Source: Roseibium alexandrii DFL-11 (GTDB lineage: Bacteria; Pseudomonadota; Alphaproteobacteria; Rhizobiales; Stappiaceae). Taken from it: 64,000 nucleotides of DNA. The notes beneath the pieces are model-generated. The model had not been told where the DNA came from and searched no databases. It was given only the letters and a program-made list of their open reading frames with translations. The first letter of the stretch is position 1; every line of letters begins with the position of its first letter. The DNA is taken from NCBI RefSeq assembly GCF_000158095.2, contig NZ_CM011002.1:5059703-5123702 (forward strand), read 5' to 3'. Position numbers and translations under genes: made by a program. Shown piece by piece: positions 8,845 to 16,763 of this stretch.

Positions 8845-9900
8845 ATGAAAACTATTAAGGGGCCTGCGCTGTTTCTTGCGCAGTTTGCGGGAGATGAAGC
8901 GCCATTCAATTCCTGGGACGCGATTACGAAATGGGCCGCCGATTGCGGATACAAAGGGGTACAGGTTCCAAGTTGGGATGGCCGGCTCATTGATCTGGAA
9001 AAAGCCGCCAGCTCGCAGGGATACTGCGAAGACTTTGCCGGACAAGCCCGTCAGAACGGTGTTGAGATCACGGAGCTCTCAACCCATCTGCAAGGCCAGC
9101 TCGTGGCCGTCCACCCTGCTTATGACACCGCCTTTGACGGCTTTGCAGCTCCGGAAGTCCGCGGCAATCCGGCCGCGCGCCAGGCCTGGGCTGTTGATCA
9201 GGTCAAGCAGGCGTTAACGGCCAGCCGCAATCTTGGCATCACCGCTCATGCGACGTTTTCCGGCGCTCTGGCGTGGCCTTACATCTATCCCTGGCCGCAA
9301 CGACCGGCTGGGCTTGTTGAGACCGCGTTTGACGAACTTGCCAAGCGCTGGCGGCCAATTCTGGATTATGCGGACGATATGGGCGTGGATGTTTGCTACG
9401 AGATCCATCCCGGCGAGGATCTTCATGATGGCGCGACGTACGAGATGTTCCTGGACCGCGTTGACAATCATGCCCGCGCAAAGATGCTCTATGATCCGTC
9501 CCACTACGTGCTTCAGTGTCTCGACTATCTCGACAACATCGACATCTACAAGGACCGGATCGGAATGTTCCACGTCAAGGATGCCGAGTTCAATCCGACC
9601 GGCCGCCAGGGCGTTTACAGCGGCTATCAGCCCTGGGTTGACCGTGCGGGGCGGTTCCGGTCCTTGGGCGACGGACAGGTCGATTTTGGAGCGATCTTTT
9701 CCAAAATGGCAGCCAATGACTTCGACGGCTGGGCGGTCGTCGAATGGGAATGTTGCCTGAAGCACCCGGAAGATGGCGCCCGCGAAGGTGCCCAGTTTGT
9801 TGCCGACCATATCATTCGCGTCACTGAAAAAGCCTTTGATGACTTTGCCGACGGCGGGACAGACGAAGCGGCAAACCGCAAGATGCTGGGCATTGCATAG
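8845..9900 (+). CDS. sugar phosphate isomerase/epimerase family protein (TIM barrel)
   Basis: A 351-residue xylose-isomerase-like TIM-barrel protein. The start ATG 8845 (MKTIKGPALFLAQF) has GGGAGGT at 8834-8840; the frame is open further upstream without a better site. The metal/active-site pattern of the family is visible: ITELSTHLQGQ early in the barrel, VCYEIHPGEDLHD (metal-ligand Glu) mid-protein, MLYDPSHYVLQ, FHVKDAEFNP and WAVVEWECC near the C-terminus. It sits between the kinase and the Gfo/Idh/MocA gene, a common pairing for oxidising and isomerising sugars or inositol-like compounds. The exact reaction is unknown. Confidence 0.85.
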   Translation: MKTIKGPALFLAQFAGDEAPFNSWDAITKWAADCGYKGVQVPSWDGRLIDLEKAASSQGYCEDFAGQARQNGVEITELSTHLQGQLVAVHPAYDTAFDGFAAPEVRGNPAARQAWAVDQVKQALTASRNLGITAHATFSGALAWPYIYPWPQRPAGLVETAFDELAKRWRPILDYADDMGVDVCYEIHPGEDLHDGATYEMFLDRVDNHARAKMLYDPSHYVLQCLDYLDNIDIYKDRIGMFHVKDAEFNPTGRQGVYSGYQPWVDRAGRFRSLGDGQVDFGAIFSKMAANDFDGWAVVEWECCLKHPEDGAREGAQFVADHIIRVTEKAFDDFADGGTDEAANRKMLGIA

Positions 9901-9909
9901 GAGCACAAC

Positions 9910-11067
9910 ATGGCCATTGAAGGAACAGAAGTCACATTCCAACGCCCGCTCCGCCTCGGCATGGTCGGCGGCGGCAAGGATGCGTTCATCGGCGCGGTTC
10001 ACCGGATCGCAGCACGGCTCGACAACAGTTTTGAACTGGTCGCAGGAGCCTTGTCCTCAACACCGGACAAGGCCATCTCTTCCGGGCAGGCTCTCGGCCT
10101 CAAGGCGGACCGGATTTACAGCTCCTTTGAGGACATGGCCAAACGAGAGGCACGGCTGAAGGACGGGGTCGAAGCGGTTGCCATCGTGACGCCGAACCAT
10201 GTTCATTATCCAGCTGCCAAGGCATTCTTGAAACGCGGCATTCACGTGATCTGCGACAAGCCGATGACCTCCACGCTGGCAGACGCCAAAAAGCTGGCCA
10301 AAGCGGCCGAGGCCTCGCCGGCCCTGTTTATTCTCACGCACAATTACACCGGCTATCCGATGATCCGTCAGGCGCGGGAGATGGTCCAAAACGGCGATCT
10401 TGGAACAATCCGGGTCATTCAGGTCGAGTACCCGCAGGATTGGCTGACGGTCGAACAGCACAACAAGCAAGCCGACTGGCGCACGGACCCTGCCCGGTCC
10501 GGATTGGGGGGCGCGACTGGAGACATTGGCACCCACGCCTACAATCTGGCTTGCTTTGTGACCGGCCTGCGCGCCGAGAGCCTTGCCGCCGATTTGCAGT
10601 CCTTCGTCCCAGGCCGTCAGGTAGATGACAACGGTCACGTCATGCTGCGCTTTGACGGCGGGGCGCGCGGGATGCTCTGGTGTTCACAAGTCGCACCGGG
10701 CAATGAGAACAATCTCAAGCTCCGGGTCTATGGCGACAAGGCCGGCATTGAATGGCATCAGGAAAATCCGAACTATCTGCAGTATTCGCCGTTTGGAGAA
10801 CCCGCCCAGCGCCTGACAAGAGGCGGCGCGGGTATGCTGGAGAGCATCGCGCCGACAACACGGATCCCGCCCGGACACCCGGAAGGCTACCTTGAAGGGT
10901 TCGCCAACCTCTACCGGGAAGCTGCCGATGCGATCCGGGCTCATGCCACCGGCGAAACCCAAACAACGCTTTTGCCCGGCATTCAAGAGGGCCTCGCAGG
11001 CGTGGAATTTGTCGACGCCTGTGTAAGATCGTCAACCAGAAATGCAGCTTGGGTGAAGCTAGGATGA
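9910..11067 (+). CDS. Gfo/Idh/MocA family NAD(P)-dependent oxidoreductase
   Basis: A 385-residue dehydrogenase starting 9 bp after the isomerase. The N-terminal Rossmann fold has a glycine-rich loop (LGMVGGGKDAFIGAVHR), the family's IVTPNHVHYPAAKAFL, and the catalytic-lysine motif ICDKPMTSTLADAKKL (the K of EKP/DKP). The C-terminal substrate domain contains GGATGDIGTHAYNLACF, with the active-site DxxxH. It is likely to oxidise a sugar, polyol or sugar acid in the same pathway. It is the last gene of the operon; no clear terminator follows. Confidence 0.88.
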   Translation: MAIEGTEVTFQRPLRLGMVGGGKDAFIGAVHRIAARLDNSFELVAGALSSTPDKAISSGQALGLKADRIYSSFEDMAKREARLKDGVEAVAIVTPNHVHYPAAKAFLKRGIHVICDKPMTSTLADAKKLAKAAEASPALFILTHNYTGYPMIRQAREMVQNGDLGTIRVIQVEYPQDWLTVEQHNKQADWRTDPARSGLGGATGDIGTHAYNLACFVTGLRAESLAADLQSFVPGRQVDDNGHVMLRFDGGARGMLWCSQVAPGNENNLKLRVYGDKAGIEWHQENPNYLQYSPFGEPAQRLTRGGAGMLESIAPTTRIPPGHPEGYLEGFANLYREAADAIRAHATGETQTTLLPGIQEGLAGVEFVDACVRSSTRNAAWVKLG

Positions 11068-11665
11068 CAGAATGATTGGCCCAGAGCATAGCAGCTAGGA
11101 CAAAACCGGGACGATCGGCATGCCAAACGAAATTTGTAACGCGCAAGAACAGTTGGCACTAAGGCAATATCCGGGATTAAGTGGGATTATCCGATAATTG
11201 GCGGAAACAAGCCATTTACAGCGGGCAACGACAAAAACAGCCGCGCAACTTCATTTGGCACAAAACGACAGGAGGTCGGAGGTCCATTTTGCGCCACATG
11301 AAATTACCTAATGAAAACAGCGACCGCGCAAATTCAAGATGGGAACCAAAGCGCAATCTATGGTGAGAGTTCGCACCACAGTGTTTTCAGCGGACTTCTG
11401 CTGGTTTTGTTGTCGAAGCTCCCACGCTAGCCTGCAGAGGTGGGAACTCATGGAGCGAAACATTCCACAACACACATTATGCGAATTTTCCGGTCGACAT
11501 AGATTTGACTGCTCGATGTCGTCGTTTGGGCTGGCAGTACATTGCCGGTTATCAGTGTACCGAACAGACATAGCTGACATTCGCCGAGCGTGGATACGCT
11601 ACCGACACCGTACCAACGCAAACGTCAAAGCGTTCGCGTCGCACAGCACTGCAGCGCCTAGACTG
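11068..11665. other. gap without a supported gene
   Basis: About 600 bp of lower GC with only short unconvincing reading frames on both strands. I see no RNA gene, terminator or mobile-element end. It marks the passage from the catabolic operon into the disrupted accessory patch. Confidence 0.5.
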
Positions 11666-12547
11666 CTAAGCAGCTGCGCTGAGATTGATGAGGCGTATAA
11701 ATTCTGAAGATCTACGTCCAGCTTTTGCCGCGATATCACGATAGTCTTGAGCTATTGATAGACCAAGATCTATTACTATAAACGCGGTGACGAAGAAGCG
11801 CTCGCGATCATTTTTTATTGTATTCGGATCGCCAAAATCAGTCGAACAATCCCGCCAACCCTTTACGTATTTCATAAGATCATCGAACACTGGCGTCGAT
11901 TTGTTAAATGGGAACCATACTCCATGAAGAGATTTATAGTTCACATCATTTCGCATAAGCGATAACCAGTTTCCTGCTGGGTGCCTTCCTCTAGCGCTTA
12001 AGGCGTCGACCAAGTCAGAAAATTTTTTCGAAACTGCTTGCCGACGGATTTCAGAGGCTCTTAGTCTTAGAGTTTCGGTCGAAATACTCTGAAGCAAAGC
12101 CTGAAAGCATTTCCATAAGTCTTTATGGCTCTCATTACACTGATTAAATGATAGAGTTCGGCTATCTGTGGCAAGTTCAATCAGGTAATAGGACGATGGT
12201 AGACGAGGAGTATAACCTACTTCACTTGCGCAGCGACCTCTGAGAAATTGAACATGGCCAATCTCAAGGTGAGTGAATGACTTACCGAAGAACCTGAGTA
12301 TTGCGTGGGCGGAAAAATAGGCCGCATAGTAAGTTTGAATCATGCGCCAAGATGTTAACTTGGAATATGCACTGCTCTTTTCCAGCTCGTACACAGTCTG
12401 TGCAGAATGCGCTGCAAATCGGAACGCATCTAAAGACAGAGATTTCTTCACTTCATCAATGGACTGGCAAAACAACGAGAGACTGGGCGGTGAATTATTT
12501 ATATAGTAATTACCATCGGTCAGCCATAGTTTTAGGCTTTGCTTGGA
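11666..12547 (-). pseudogene. 5'-truncated gene of unknown function, HEPN-like appearance
   Basis: The minus-strand frame is open from 11666 up to a TAA at 12548-12550, which abuts the IS3 element. Only the part from a TTG at 12475 (269 residues) could be translated with a start codon, but protein-like sequence (LWLTDGNYYINNSPPSL) continues upstream with no ATG or GTG, so the 5' end seems to be lost. I do not recognise the family. The segment RMIQTYYAAYFSAHAILRFF resembles the helical core of HEPN-type proteins often found in defence loci; that is a weak similarity by eye. GC content is lower than in the flanking operons, which suggests transfer. Stop at 11666-11668. Confidence 0.5.
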
Positions 12548-12609
12548 TTAGCCCCCTGAAAGTGGTCCACCAACTGGGATAGATTATCCCACAAATTGGA
12601 GGATCAGCG

Positions 12610-12888
12610 ATGGCTGGGAAAAGAGAGAAGCCGGAAGAGATTGTATCGAAGCTTCGGCAAGTTGAAGTGCTGCAAGGACAAGGCGCAACGATTGCCGAAG
12701 CGGTTCGACAGATCGGCGTGACGCAGCAGACGTTCTATCGGTGGCGCAAGCTCTATGGTGGGATGCAGCGGTCACAGCTCACGCGACTGAAAGAACTGGA
12801 GAAAGAGAACCAGCGGCTTCGACGTGCGGTATCTGATCTGACTTTGGACAAACTCATCTTGAGCGAAGCAGCGAAGGGAAACTTTTGA
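12610..12888 (+). CDS. IS3-family transposase OrfA
   Basis: A 92-residue HTH_Tnp_1 protein: KPEEIVSKLRQVEVLQGQG, then VRQIGVTQQTFYRWRKLYGGM as the helix-turn-helix, then a leucine-zipper-like coiled coil (RLKELEKENQRLRRAVSDL). It binds the element ends and supplies the N-terminus of the OrfAB transposase. Its stop overlaps the OrfB start (TTGA), and OrfB lies in the -1 frame, consistent with programmed -1 frameshifting in this family. A GGAGGATCAG ribosome site precedes the ATG. Confidence 0.92.
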   Translation: MAGKREKPEEIVSKLRQVEVLQGQGATIAEAVRQIGVTQQTFYRWRKLYGGMQRSQLTRLKELEKENQRLRRAVSDLTLDKLILSEAAKGNF

Positions 12889-13736
12889 GCCCTTCGCGTC
12901 GTCGTAAATGCATCCGCCATGTGCGGCAGGAACTGGGCGTGTCTGAGCGCCGGGCCTGCCGCGCGCTTGGTCAGCATCGATCCACACAACGTAAGGTGCC
13001 ACGAGGCCGAGCCGATGAAGAGCGGCTGACCGATGACATCATCGAATTAGCGGACAAATATGGGCGCTATGGGTATCGCATGGTGACGGGTTTGCTGAAC
13101 AATGCGGGCTGGAGTGTGAATCACAAGCGTGTCGAACGTATCTGGCGGCGCGAAGGGCTGAAAGTCCCACAGAAACAGAAGAAGAAAGGTCGGCTTTGGC
13201 TGAATGACGGGTCATGCGTGCGTCTCAGGCCAGAGCGCCCAAACCATGTTTGGTCCTACGACTTTGTCCAGGATCGCACGGCTGATGGCCGAGTATATCG
13301 GACGCTCAACATCATCGATGAATATACAAGGGAGGCCCTGATGATCCGCGTTGATCGTAAGCTCAACTCCACGGACGTGCTGGATGCGCTGACAGATTTG
13401 TTCATCTTGCGCGGTCCTCCGCAATACATAAGGTCGGACAATGGCCCTGAGTTTATTGCCGAGAAAGTACGCGACTGGATCGCCGCCGTCGGGGCCAAGA
13501 CAGCCTACATCGAACCAGGTTCGCCCTGGGAGAACGGGTACTGCGAAAGCTTCAATGCACGGTTCAGGGACGAGCTGTTAAACGGTGAGCTGTTCTACAG
13601 CCTACGAGAGGCGCAAATCCTTATCGAGAAGTGGCGCATTCACTACAACACCGTCAGGCCGCACAGCGCCTTGGGATATCGTCCCCCAGCGCCAGAAAGC
13701 ATCGTTCCGATAGACCAGAGACCGACGATGCACTAA
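12885..13736 (+). CDS. IS3-family transposase OrfB, DDE catalytic domain
   Basis: A 283-residue rve-type integrase core. An N-terminal HTH_21 region contains YGRYGYRMVTGLLNNAGW. The catalytic triad is visible as D in HVWSYDFVQD, D in IRSDNGPEFI and E in PWENGYCESFNARF, and the family C-terminus is YNTVRPHSALGYRPPAPE. The formal start is a TTG overlapping the orfA stop; in vivo it is probably made as the OrfAB fusion by frameshifting. Full length for the family. Confidence 0.93.
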   Translation: MSPSRRRKCIRHVRQELGVSERRACRALGQHRSTQRKVPRGRADEERLTDDIIELADKYGRYGYRMVTGLLNNAGWSVNHKRVERIWRREGLKVPQKQKKKGRLWLNDGSCVRLRPERPNHVWSYDFVQDRTADGRVYRTLNIIDEYTREALMIRVDRKLNSTDVLDALTDLFILRGPPQYIRSDNGPEFIAEKVRDWIAAVGAKTAYIEPGSPWENGYCESFNARFRDELLNGELFYSLREAQILIEKWRIHYNTVRPHSALGYRPPAPESIVPIDQRPTMH

Positions 13737-13919
13737 AAATTAATCCGGACCACCCAATGGGGGCACACCACGGCGTTGTGGTTGTAACCAGATCATGGTT
13801 TTTGATCTTTTGGTTACGGTTCTTCGATGATTGCTCTTCTTGTTGCTCGCGGCTTTCCACGCTCGGTCCAGCCCGTAGATTTGAGCTTTGATCCATCTGC
13901 GCGGTTTCAATAGACGTGT

Positions 13920-14915
13920 TTGCAAGACGCAGTCAGCGCTGCGAATAAGGATATAACTGCGCACAGCGCCGTGCTCGTGGGCTCCGGCCCGCTGCTCTAT
14001 CTCATCGCGGCGCAAATGGTGCGCGCGGGCACACCGCCACTGGCCATGATCGAGACCCAGACCCACGGTGACCGGCTCCGAGGCATGCGGCACATTGGCG
14101 GTGCCTTGCGTGGCTGGTCTTATCTGCTCAAGGGCATGAAGATGCTCTCCGAGATCGGGCGTGCGCGGGTGCCGCGGTACACTGGCGCAACGGGCATCGC
14201 GATCGAGGGGACTTGCAAGGCGGAAGCCGTGACCTTCACCAGCCAGGGCCGCACCCGCCGGATTGACTGTGAGACCGTCTTTCTACACCACGGGGTGGTG
14301 CCAAACACACAGGCTGCGCGGGCGCTGGGTGTTTCTCATTCTTGGAACGCGGCCCAAGGTTGTTTTGTCCCGGCTGTTGACGACTGGGGACACAGCGATG
14401 TCCCGGGCATCTACATCGCCGGGGACGGGGCGGGGATCGGCGGGGCCAGGGCGGCCGAGTTCACTGGAAGATTGGCGGTGCTGAAGATCGCGGAAGAGAC
14501 AGACCGCCTGGCACAGCCGGAGTGCGACAAGCGCGCTGCTCCTTTGCGGGCCGCACTGTCCCGTGAATTGGCTGCGCGGCCTTTTTTGGATGCGGCCTAT
14601 CCGCCGTGCGCCGAGGCGCTCGCGCCTAAGGACAGCACGACGATCTGCCGGTGCGAAGAGGTTATCGCCGGACAGATCCGCGAATATGCGAAACTCGGCT
14701 GCCTCGGTCCCAACCAGACTAAGGCTTTCGGACGTCCGGGCATGGGACCTTGCCAGGGGCGCTATTGCGGGTTGACCGTGACGGCGTTACTAGCAGAGGC
14801 GAATGGCCAGATGCCGGCTGAAACAGGCTACTACCGCATTCGCCCGCCGCTGAAACCGGTGACCCTCGGCGAATTGGCGGCGATGGAACCAACCGCGCAC
14901 GATGCAGCGGAATAG
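13920..14915 (+). pseudogene. N-terminally truncated FAD/[2Fe-2S] oxidoreductase, opine-oxidase-A/HcnB type
   Basis: The 331 remaining residues begin in the middle of the family: AVLVGSGPLLYLIAAQMVRAG is the second dinucleotide-binding segment, and the N-terminal FAD Rossmann fold (about 130 residues) is absent. An in-frame TAG lies at 13911-13913 just before the only possible start, a TTG. The C-terminus is intact, with the FAD-proximal motif DVPGIYIAGDGAGIGG and a BFD-like [2Fe-2S] domain (TTICRCEEV and GMGPCQGRYCG). Family members are the A subunit of heteromeric amine, opine or proline-type dehydrogenases, whose other subunit genes are not present here. With the FAD fold lost it should be inactive. 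The 155 bp between it and the IS holds nothing I recognise. Confidence 0.75.
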
Positions 14916-14924
14916 GAGATAGAC

Positions 14925-15263
14925 ATGATTGAACGGTTCGAAACCAGTCAGCGGATGAGCAAGATCGTCAAGCACAACGGCGTGGCCTATCTATGCGGGC
15001 AGGTTGGCGACGGGGAAACGGTCGCCGAACAGACCCGCGATTGCCTTTCACGCGTCGATGCCCTCCTGGAAAAGGCTGGGTCATCCCGCGAAAAGATGCT
15101 GCAAGTCGTGATCTGGCTCGCCGACATGTCCGATTTCGCTGAGATGAACGCCGTCTGGGACACATGGGTGCCCGAGGGACATGCTCCTGCGCGTGCCTGT
15201 GGCGAGGCCAAACTGGCGCGCGCGGAGCTTAAGGTCGAAGTCATTGTGACAGCGGCGTATTGA
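14925..15263 (+). CDS. RidA/YjgF-type imine deaminase family protein
   Basis: A 112-residue protein of the Rid (YjgF/YER057c/UK114) family, which hydrolyses reactive enamine/imine intermediates released by amino-acid and amine oxidising enzymes. Family features are VAYLCGQVG, the [15 protein letters not shown] helix, [19 protein letters not shown], the conserved Arg in [11 protein letters not shown], and the C-terminal [16 protein letters not shown] site precedes the ATG, 9 bp after the truncated oxidoreductase. The pairing with an amine-oxidising flavoenzyme fits imine detoxification, and it now appears to be an intact leftover of a broken operon. Confidence 0.85.
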   Translation: MIERFETSQRMSKIVKHNGVAYLCGQVGDGETVAEQTRDCLSRVDALLEKAGSSREKMLQVVIWLADMSDFAEMNAVWDTWVPEGHAPARACGEAKLARAELKVEVIVTAAY

Positions 15264-15689
15264 ACGGTGGGTGCTTCGCAATCTCTGTCCGCTCGTCGCT
15301 CCAAAGAATGGGCAGCGCCCAATACATCCTTTGCTCAGCAGTAAACGCGTGCCTAGAGTGCAAACAATTGCGGCGCCAGGCAAGCCTCATGTGTACAAGT
15401 GAGCCTTCTCCTCAAAAAAGCCCTGGAGAGACCCGTTGCGAAGCTTGGCTTTCTGCCCAAGATGAACATTCAGTCTTGGGGGGCTGGCATATACGAGAAG
15501 CGGCTATTAGCCCGCAACAAAAGATGTCCTGAAAGGACCGCGACCATACTTGGGGGTGCCCTATGGGGTTGGCAACTGTGCTGTTCCAAACTCCGGAAGG
15601 CTGCGATGTGGAACTTAACACATGCTGATTTCCGACAAAGGCTTCGCTCTGAAGAACGCGCCTGAAATAGACCGTTGATTTCTGTTTGC
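15264..15689. other. gap without a supported gene
   Basis: About 425 bp between the RidA gene and the 3' end of the minus-strand iron-type importer. Short overlapping frames on the plus strand (15399-15665) lack family-like sequence. No clear hairpin-plus-U-run terminator for either neighbour was found. Confidence 0.4.
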
Positions 15690-16763
15690 TCAGCCTTTGG
15701 GAAGCAGAACGGGCCCCGATTTGGCGAAGGACAGGTTCAATTCCGCGCCGACTTCCAGAGTGTTGTCAACATCGTCCTGCACCGCAAAGACTTGACCGAA
15801 ACCGCCTTCCAGCGTGTATTCCATCCGGACACCGACATAGGTCGCCTTTGCGACCCTCGCTGGCATACCCTCCGAGCTCCCGATCACCAGTCGGGATGGC
15901 CGGACGGCGATGGTGGCCGGCCCTTTGGGCAGGCCACGGGATGCCAAATTGTAGCTGTACCCGCCGATCTCCACATTTGCTGTGCCGTTTTGGACATCAA
16001 CGACTTCACATGTGATCAGGTTTGCCTCCCCGATGAAATCTGCGACAAAGGCATCAACCGGTTGATCGTAAAGTTCGCGCGGCGTGCCGATCTGCGCAAT
16101 CGAGGCATTGCGCATGACAACGATCTGATCGGACACTGCCAGCGCTTCTTCCTGATCGTGTGTCACATAGACCACCGTTAACCCGAGATCCTGCTGTATT
16201 GCTCGGATATCCTCGCGCACCTGCCGCCGCAACTTGGCATCAAGGTTCGACAACGGTTCATCAAACAAAAGCACCTGCGGTTCCAGAACCAAAGCACGGG
16301 CGACTGCAACACGCTGCTGCTGGCCTCCGGACAATTCGCTTGGCAGGCGGGCACCAAAGCCCTTGAGTCCCACGAGCTCCAAACCTTCATGGGCTCTGAC
16401 CCTTGCAGAACTCCTATCGTAGCCCGAAAAGGTGAGGCCATACATGACGTTTTCCAGAACACTCATATGCGGGAACAAGGCATAGGACTGGAAGACCATG
16501 GAGACATCACGATCGGTTGCCGGGAGTTTTGTAACGTCCGTGTCACCGATCAAAATGCGGCCGGAGCTCGCCATCTCCAGTCCAGCAATCATGCGCAAGG
16601 TCGTTGTCTTGCCGCAGCCGGACGGCCCCAGAAGCGTGACGAGTTTCCCCGCTTCAATATTCAAGTCGATGTTGTCAACGGCAACAACGTCCTTTCCAAA
16701 CAGCTTGGACACGCCATCGAACCTGACCGGCGCGGCTTTGCTGCGAATATGTGTGTCGCTCAT
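15690..16763 (-). CDS. ABC transporter ATP-binding protein (FbpC/PotA-like)
   Basis: A 357-residue ATPase with Walker A GPSGCGKTT, Q-loop VFQSYALFPHM, signature LSGGQQQRVAVARA, Walker B LLFDEPLSNLDAKL and H-loop VTHDQEEAL, followed by a C-terminal TOBE-type region (about 240-357). The start overlaps the permease stop by 4 bp (ATGA on the minus strand). Together with the double-length permease and the FbpA-like binding protein it forms a complete three-gene importer of the iron(III)/spermidine-like class. It is the promoter-distal gene of the operon. Confidence 0.87.
   Translation of the reverse strand: MSDTHIRSKAAPVRFDGVSKLFGKDVVAVDNIDLNIEAGKLVTLLGPSGCGKTTTLRMIAGLEMASSGRILIGDTDVTKLPATDRDVSMVFQSYALFPHMSVLENVMYGLTFSGYDRSSARVRAHEGLELVGLKGFGARLPSELSGGQQQRVAVARALVLEPQVLLFDEPLSNLDAKLRRQVREDIRAIQQDLGLTVVYVTHDQEEALAVSDQIVVMRNASIAQIGTPRELYDQPVDAFVADFIGEANLITCEVVDVQNGTANVEIGGYSYNLASRGLPKGPATIAVRPSRLVIGSSEGMPARVAKATYVGVRMEYTLEGGFGQVFAVQDDVDNTLEVGAELNLSFAKSGPVLLPKG

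Larger units (their letters stand above)
12551..13764 (+). mobile_element. IS3-family insertion sequence
   Basis: About 1.21 kb holding orfA and orfB in the -1 frame arrangement. Imperfect terminal inverted repeats share GCCCCC-N5-GTGGTCC: left end 12551-12568, right end 13747-13764 on the complementary strand. No target-site duplication is evident directly outside these ends, so the true termini may lie a few bases away or the flanks may have been rearranged. Both transposase frames look intact, so the element could still be active. It lies between two genes that each lack their 5' end. Confidence 0.85.

Noticed and set aside
13740..14093. 117-residue minus-strand frame to the right of the IS, considered as the missing N-terminus of the truncated gene at 11666-12547
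   Set aside because: It mostly lies antisense to the oxidoreductase and shows no continuity with the left-hand gene across the element.
15399..15665. 88-residue plus-strand frame after ridA
   Set aside because: No ribosome site and no family-like sequence.
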